Below are positions 60,695 to 64,000 of a DNA stretch of 64,000 nt, piece by piece. The stretch lies in contig JADMII010000007.1 in NCBI GenBank assembly GCA_015478665.1, positions 1-64,000 of the forward strand. Direction: 5' to 3'. The first letter of the stretch is position 1. Every line of letters begins with the position of its first letter. Made by a program: the position numbers and the translations under genes. The notes below the pieces were generated by a model. That model was not told where the DNA came from and did no database searches. It saw only the letters and a list, made by a program, of their open reading frames with translations. This stretch comes from Dehalococcoidia bacterium (GTDB lineage: Bacteria; Chloroflexota; Dehalococcoidia; DSTF01; JACRBR01).

Positions 60695-61648
60695 ATGCAG
60701 GTTGCGCCGGAACGAGACGCGACGACGGCCGGCCGGGACGGCGACGTCGTCCTGCGCACGCGCGGCCTGAGCAAGCGGTTCGGACCTCGTCTGGCGGTCG
60801 ACGGGTTGGATCTCGGCGTCCGCCGCGGCCGCGTCTACGGGTTCCTCGGCCCCAACGGTTCGGGCAAGACGACGACGATCGGCATGATCTTCGGCCTCGT
60901 CCGCCCGGACGCCGGCGAGGTGTCGCTGTTCGGCGCGGACGCGCTGGAGCCGGCGCGCATCCTGCGGCGCGTCGGTGCTGTGCTCGAAGGGCCGTCGTAC
61001 CTGCCGCACCTGTCCGCGCGGGATAACCTGCGCGTCTTCGGGCTGCTCTCCGGCGGCATGCCGCCCGCCCGGCTCGACGCCGTGCTGGAGCTCGTCGGGC
61101 TGACGGCGCGTGCCGGCGACAAGGTCCGCACGTACTCGCTCGGCATGAAGCAGCGGCTGGCCGTCGCCGGGGCGCTGCTCCATGACCCGGAGCTCCTGAT
61201 CCTCGACGAGCCGACGAACGGCCTCGATCCCGCCGGCATGCGGGAGTTCCGCGACCTGATCCGGGAGCTGCCACGCGCCGGCAAGACCGTGTTCGTCTCG
61301 AGCCATCTGCTCGGCGAGGTCGAGCAGATGTGCGACGACGTCGGCATCCTCAAGGCGGGACGCCTGCTCACGCAGGGCCCGGTCGAGCAGCTGCTCGCCG
61401 CCGCCGGCGTGCTCGAGCTGCGCGTCACCGACGCCGACGCCGCCGTGCACGTGCTCGACGCGCTGCCTTGGGCCGGCGCCGTGACGCGCGACGGCGACCG
61501 CCTGACCGTCGAGGCGCCGCCGGAGCGCGCGGCCGACGTGAGCAGGGCGCTCGCGGAGCGCGGCATCTATCTCCGGGAGCTGCGGGCGCAGGAGAACCGG
61601 CTCGAAGACGTCTTCCTCCACGTCACCGGCGAGGCGGCCGATGCGTGA
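60695..61648 (+). CDS. ABC transporter ATP-binding protein
   Basis: The 317-residue ATPase has Walker A (GPNGSGKTTTIG), Q-loop region (VGAVLEGPSYLPHLSARDNL), signature YSLGMKQRLAVAGALL, Walker B LLILDEPTNGLD and the H-loop SSHLLGEVEQM. A C-terminal domain (about 90 residues, ending ENRLEDVFLHVTGE) is typical of ABC-2 exporters of drugs or lipids. The ribosome-binding site GAGGTGAG precedes the ATG. The permease gene overlaps by eight bases. Confidence 0.94.
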   Translation: MQVAPERDATTAGRDGDVVLRTRGLSKRFGPRLAVDGLDLGVRRGRVYGFLGPNGSGKTTTIGMIFGLVRPDAGEVSLFGADALEPARILRRVGAVLEGPSYLPHLSARDNLRVFGLLSGGMPPARLDAVLELVGLTARAGDKVRTYSLGMKQRLAVAGALLHDPELLILDEPTNGLDPAGMREFRDLIRELPRAGKTVFVSSHLLGEVEQMCDDVGILKAGRLLTQGPVEQLLAAAGVLELRVTDADAAVHVLDALPWAGAVTRDGDRLTVEAPPERAADVSRALAERGIYLRELRAQENRLEDVFLHVTGEAADA

Positions 61649-62519
61649 GATGGTGCAGGCCGAGCTGATGAAGGTGCGCACGCGCTGGCTGCCGTACGTG
61701 CTCGTCATCATCGCGCTGATCGGCGTCCTGCTGCAGGTGTGGCTCGGGGGTTACGTCACCTACGTCAATGCGCAGTACAGCGAGGACCAGCGGACGGCGC
61801 TGCAGCTGATGGCGCTGCCCTGGTCGTTGCCCTCGCTGCTCGAGTCCGGACAGTACTGGGGCTCGATCCTCATCGGCGTGCTCACCGCATCGTTCATCGC
61901 GACGGACTTCAACTGGGGGACGGTGCGCCAGTCGCTCATCCGCGGCCACACGCGCGGCGAGTACCTGGTCTCGAAGCTGCTGGCACTCCTGCTGCTCGCG
62001 ACGGTCGGGCTGGCGGTCGCGCTCACCGCCGGCATCCTGTCGTCCGTGCTGGCGACGGCGGCCGCCGGCGCGCCGGTGACGCTGCACGTCGCCGGCGGAC
62101 CGTCCGTGCCACAACTGGGCGCGATGATCCTGCGCGCCGGCTATGGCGTCCTGCCGTACGCACTGCTGGCCTTCGCGATCAGCGTCGTCACACGGTCGAC
62201 CGCGGCCGGCACGACGGCCGTGGTCCTGTACGTGTTCATCGAATCGGCGGTGCTGGGCATCTTCGGCCAACTTGGCGGCACCTGGTCCGATCTGCGCGTG
62301 CTGTTCCTCGGCCACAACGTCTCGGCGGTGCTCGCCGCGAACCGCATCGCCGGCGCCGACTCCTTCCCGTCGCTGGCGTTCCGGCCGCAGCCGTCGCCCG
62401 GCGACCTGCCGAACGCGATGACGGGAGCGCTGGTGGTGGCACTCTACTGCCTGGCCTTCGCGCTGATCTCCTACCGGGCGTTCGCGCGCCGCGATATCCG
62501 CGCGACCGAGGGCGGTTAA
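61641..62519 (+). CDS. ABC-2-type transporter permease
   Basis: The 292-residue protein begins MREMVQAELMKVRTRWLPYVLVIIALIGV, typical of ABC-2 permeases. It has six hydrophobic segments with a 50-residue outer loop after the first and another before the last. The motif DFNWGTVRQSLIRGHTRGEYLVSKLLA is the cytoplasmic coupling region seen in the family. It forms an exporter with the preceding ATPase; the substrate is unknown. Confidence 0.9.
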   Translation: MREMVQAELMKVRTRWLPYVLVIIALIGVLLQVWLGGYVTYVNAQYSEDQRTALQLMALPWSLPSLLESGQYWGSILIGVLTASFIATDFNWGTVRQSLIRGHTRGEYLVSKLLALLLLATVGLAVALTAGILSSVLATAAAGAPVTLHVAGGPSVPQLGAMILRAGYGVLPYALLAFAISVVTRSTAAGTTAVVLYVFIESAVLGIFGQLGGTWSDLRVLFLGHNVSAVLAANRIAGADSFPSLAFRPQPSPGDLPNAMTGALVVALYCLAFALISYRAFARRDIRATEGG

Positions 62520-62622
62520 CGCCGCCGCCCGCCGCAGGCATCAGCGACCAGCCCGCGCATCACCGCCGCGCACGCTGTGTTCTGCCGCCAGCCATCGCCG
62601 CTGCCGGTGCCCGACACCTTGC

Positions 62623-62628
62623 TACACT
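62623..62628 (+). promoter_or_regulatory. -10 box upstream of miaB
   Basis: TACACT ends six bases before an in-frame GTG at 62635. If used, that GTG would make a leaderless miaB mRNA and a 15-residue longer protein; the alternative TTG start at 62680 has a good ribosome-binding site. Confidence 0.4.
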
Positions 62629-62679
62629 GCGTCGGTGCGCGACGTGCCGTCGCGTCGTTCGGCGCGGAGGGACACCGGG

Positions 62680-64000
62680 TTGAAGTACTACATTTGGACC
62701 GTCGGCTGTCAGATGAACGTCGCCGACTCGCGCAAGCTCGCCGCCGGGCTCGACCGTGCGGGCTGCACCGCGACCGATGCCGCCGCCGACGCCGACCTCG
62801 TCGTGCTGAACACGTGCGCCGTTCGCGCGCACGCGGAGGACCGGGCGATCGGCCAGCTGGGGCGCCTGAAGAGGCTGCGCGAGCGCGGGAAGGACCTGCG
62901 CATCGCCGTCATGGGCTGCATGGTCGGCGCACGCAGCGACGACCTGCGCCGTCGCTTCCCGTACGTCGATGTGTTCGCGCGGCCGCAAGACTTCGCGCCG
63001 ATCCTGCGCGTGGCAGGCATCGACGACGGCGGCGGCGAGTTCTGGCCGTCCACCTTCGCGGAGCCGGACGCGCCGACGGCGTTCGTCCCTGTGATCCACG
63101 GGTGCGACAAGTTCTGCACCTACTGCATCGTGCCCTACCGGCGCGGGCGCGAGAAGAGCCGGACGATCGCCGAGATCAAGTTGGAGGTCGAGCACTACTG
63201 CGGGCGCGGCGTGAAAGAGATCACGCTGCTCGGCCAGACCGTCGAGGCGTTCGGCCGGGATCTCGGCGCAGGACGGTTCGTCGGCGCTGACTGGTGCGAG
63301 GAGCGGGGCGCTTCGGCCGCGCGGCCGCCGGATCTCGGCGACCTGATGCGCGCCGTACACGACATCGACGGCCTGGAGCGCATCCGCTTCCTGACGTCGT
63401 ACCCGAAGGACATGACGCCGCGCATCATCGATGCGGTCGCCGAGCTGCCGAAGGTGTGCGAGAACTTCAACATCCCGGTGCAGGCCGGCGACGACGGCGT
63501 GCTGGCGCGGATGCGACGCGGCTACACGCTCGCCGAGTACATCGACACGTTCGAGATGGTGAAGGCGCGCATCCCGGCGGCGGCGATGGTGACGGACGTC
63601 ATCGTCGGCTTCTGCGGCGAGACTGACGCCGAGTTCGCGCGCACGTGCGAGTTGCTCGAGCGGCTGCGCTTCGACAAGGTGCACGTCGCCGCGTACTCGC
63701 CACGCCCGGGAACGATCGCGCATCGCACGCTGGCGGACGACGTGCCGGCGGAGGTCAAGCAGGAGCGCGTGCAGGCGGTCGAGCGCATCGAAGCGCGGAT
63801 CTCGGCCGAGATCAACGCCGGCTTGCTTGACAGCGAGCAGGACGTACTTGTCGAACAGCGGCGCGAGGGGCGCTGGTCGGGGCGGAACCGGCTCGGCAAG
63901 CTGGTACACTTCGGGGGCGAGGCGGGCATCGGACAGATCGCCCGCGTGCGCATCGAGAGGGCAACCGCCTGGTCACTGCAAGGAAGAGCGCTCCCCGCGT
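62680..64000 (+). CDS. miaB: tRNA-2-methylthio-N6-dimethylallyladenosine synthase, cut by the right edge
   Basis: MiaB adds a methylthio group to i6A37 of tRNAs reading UNN codons. The visible 440 residues cover nearly the whole enzyme: the N-terminal cluster cysteines C10 (TVGCQMN), C46 (NTCAV) and C80 (MGCMV), the radical-SAM motif C142-x3-C146-x2-C149 (HGCDKFCTYCIVPYRRG), and the beginning of a C-terminal TRAM domain (DVLVEQRREGRWSGRNRLGKLVHFGG). The start chosen is TTG 62680 with GGAGGG eight bases upstream, matching the family start (KYYIWTVGCQMN). The frame is open at the window edge. Position 254 bases after the ABC genes suggests its own promoter. Confidence 0.93.
   Translation, partial: MKYYIWTVGCQMNVADSRKLAAGLDRAGCTATDAAADADLVVLNTCAVRAHAEDRAIGQLGRLKRLRERGKDLRIAVMGCMVGARSDDLRRRFPYVDVFARPQDFAPILRVAGIDDGGGEFWPSTFAEPDAPTAFVPVIHGCDKFCTYCIVPYRRGREKSRTIAEIKLEVEHYCGRGVKEITLLGQTVEAFGRDLGAGRFVGADWCEERGASAARPPDLGDLMRAVHDIDGLERIRFLTSYPKDMTPRIIDAVAELPKVCENFNIPVQAGDDGVLARMRRGYTLAEYIDTFEMVKARIPAAAMVTDVIVGFCGETDAEFARTCELLERLRFDKVHVAAYSPRPGTIAHRTLADDVPAEVKQERVQAVERIEARISAEINAGLLDSEQDVLVEQRREGRWSGRNRLGKLVHFGGEAGIGQIARVRIERATAWSLQGRALPA

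Overview
The window is GC-rich chromosomal DNA (by eye about two thirds G+C) from a bacterium, most likely an aerobic member of the Chloroflexota. Pointers are the LuxR-type response regulators, the class A penicillin-binding protein with a Chloroflexota-like EDxxF..NPG motif, the fused cytochrome oxidase subunit I, the thiamine operon and the MaoC/DUF35/thiolase-like lipid genes. The phylum call is inference; no 16S rRNA is present. I see no prophage, transposase, CRISPR array or plasmid gene, so this is ordinary core and accessory chromosome.

Layout. 1-1.4 kb: a reverse cluster of a zinc-ribbon protein, a LuxR-family response regulator and a small coupled protein running off the left edge. 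1.7-5.4 kb: leuB, an EEP nuclease/phosphatase, a ferritin-like protein and a TetR regulator divergent from an MMPL transporter. 7.7-11 kb: CPBP protease, trpA, aroH and aroF. 11.1-13.5 kb: a reverse operon of lipoprotein, Nramp-like transporter and two PRC-barrel-like proteins. 13.7-18.1 kb: CopD-like protein, M23 lipoprotein, resB, lgt and a glutaredoxin-like gene. 18.4-23.3 kb: RNase P RNA, then dxr, rseP, ispG and a broken HIT gene. 23.6-29.8 kb: DUF2231 protein, a pyruvate-oxidase-like TPP enzyme, an enolase-superfamily enzyme and a glycogen-debranching-type glucosidase. 29.8-33.9 kb: an aa3-type oxidase operon. 34.2-36.5 kb: a large secreted repeat protein with an LPDTG tail. 36.9-40.5 kb: DRTGG/BioD-like protein, tRNA-Phe, an esterase and a CrtC/AttH-like protein. 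40.8-45 kb: a lipid-type operon with two duplicated dehydratase pairs and two duplicated SDRs. 45.1-51.2 kb: YqhQ-like protein, J-domain protein, flippase-like protein, a broken intradiol dioxygenase, and a DUF35/thiolase-like pair. 51.7-55.9 kb: second response regulator, class A PBP and an SDR. 56-60.4 kb: TPP-riboswitch operon thiD-TM-thiG-thiE-thiS-thiO. 60.4-64 kb: a 33-bp repeat pair, an ABC exporter and miaB running off the right edge.

Themes. Genes are tightly packed, with many 1-, 4- or 8-base overlaps (ATGA, GTGA, TAATG). Several genes without a ribosome-binding site have a TANNNT -10 hexamer 6-8 bases before the start codon, which suggests leaderless mRNAs. Three conserved genes (MMPL, HIT, dioxygenase) each carry one single-base deletion of the same sign, so base-level sequence error must be considered before calling them pseudogenes. 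The most interesting biology is the doubled MaoC/SDR operon together with a cysteine-less thiolase plus DUF35 pair, the Nramp-PRC-lipoprotein operon, the LPDTG-tailed repeat protein and the J-domain protein of unusual architecture.
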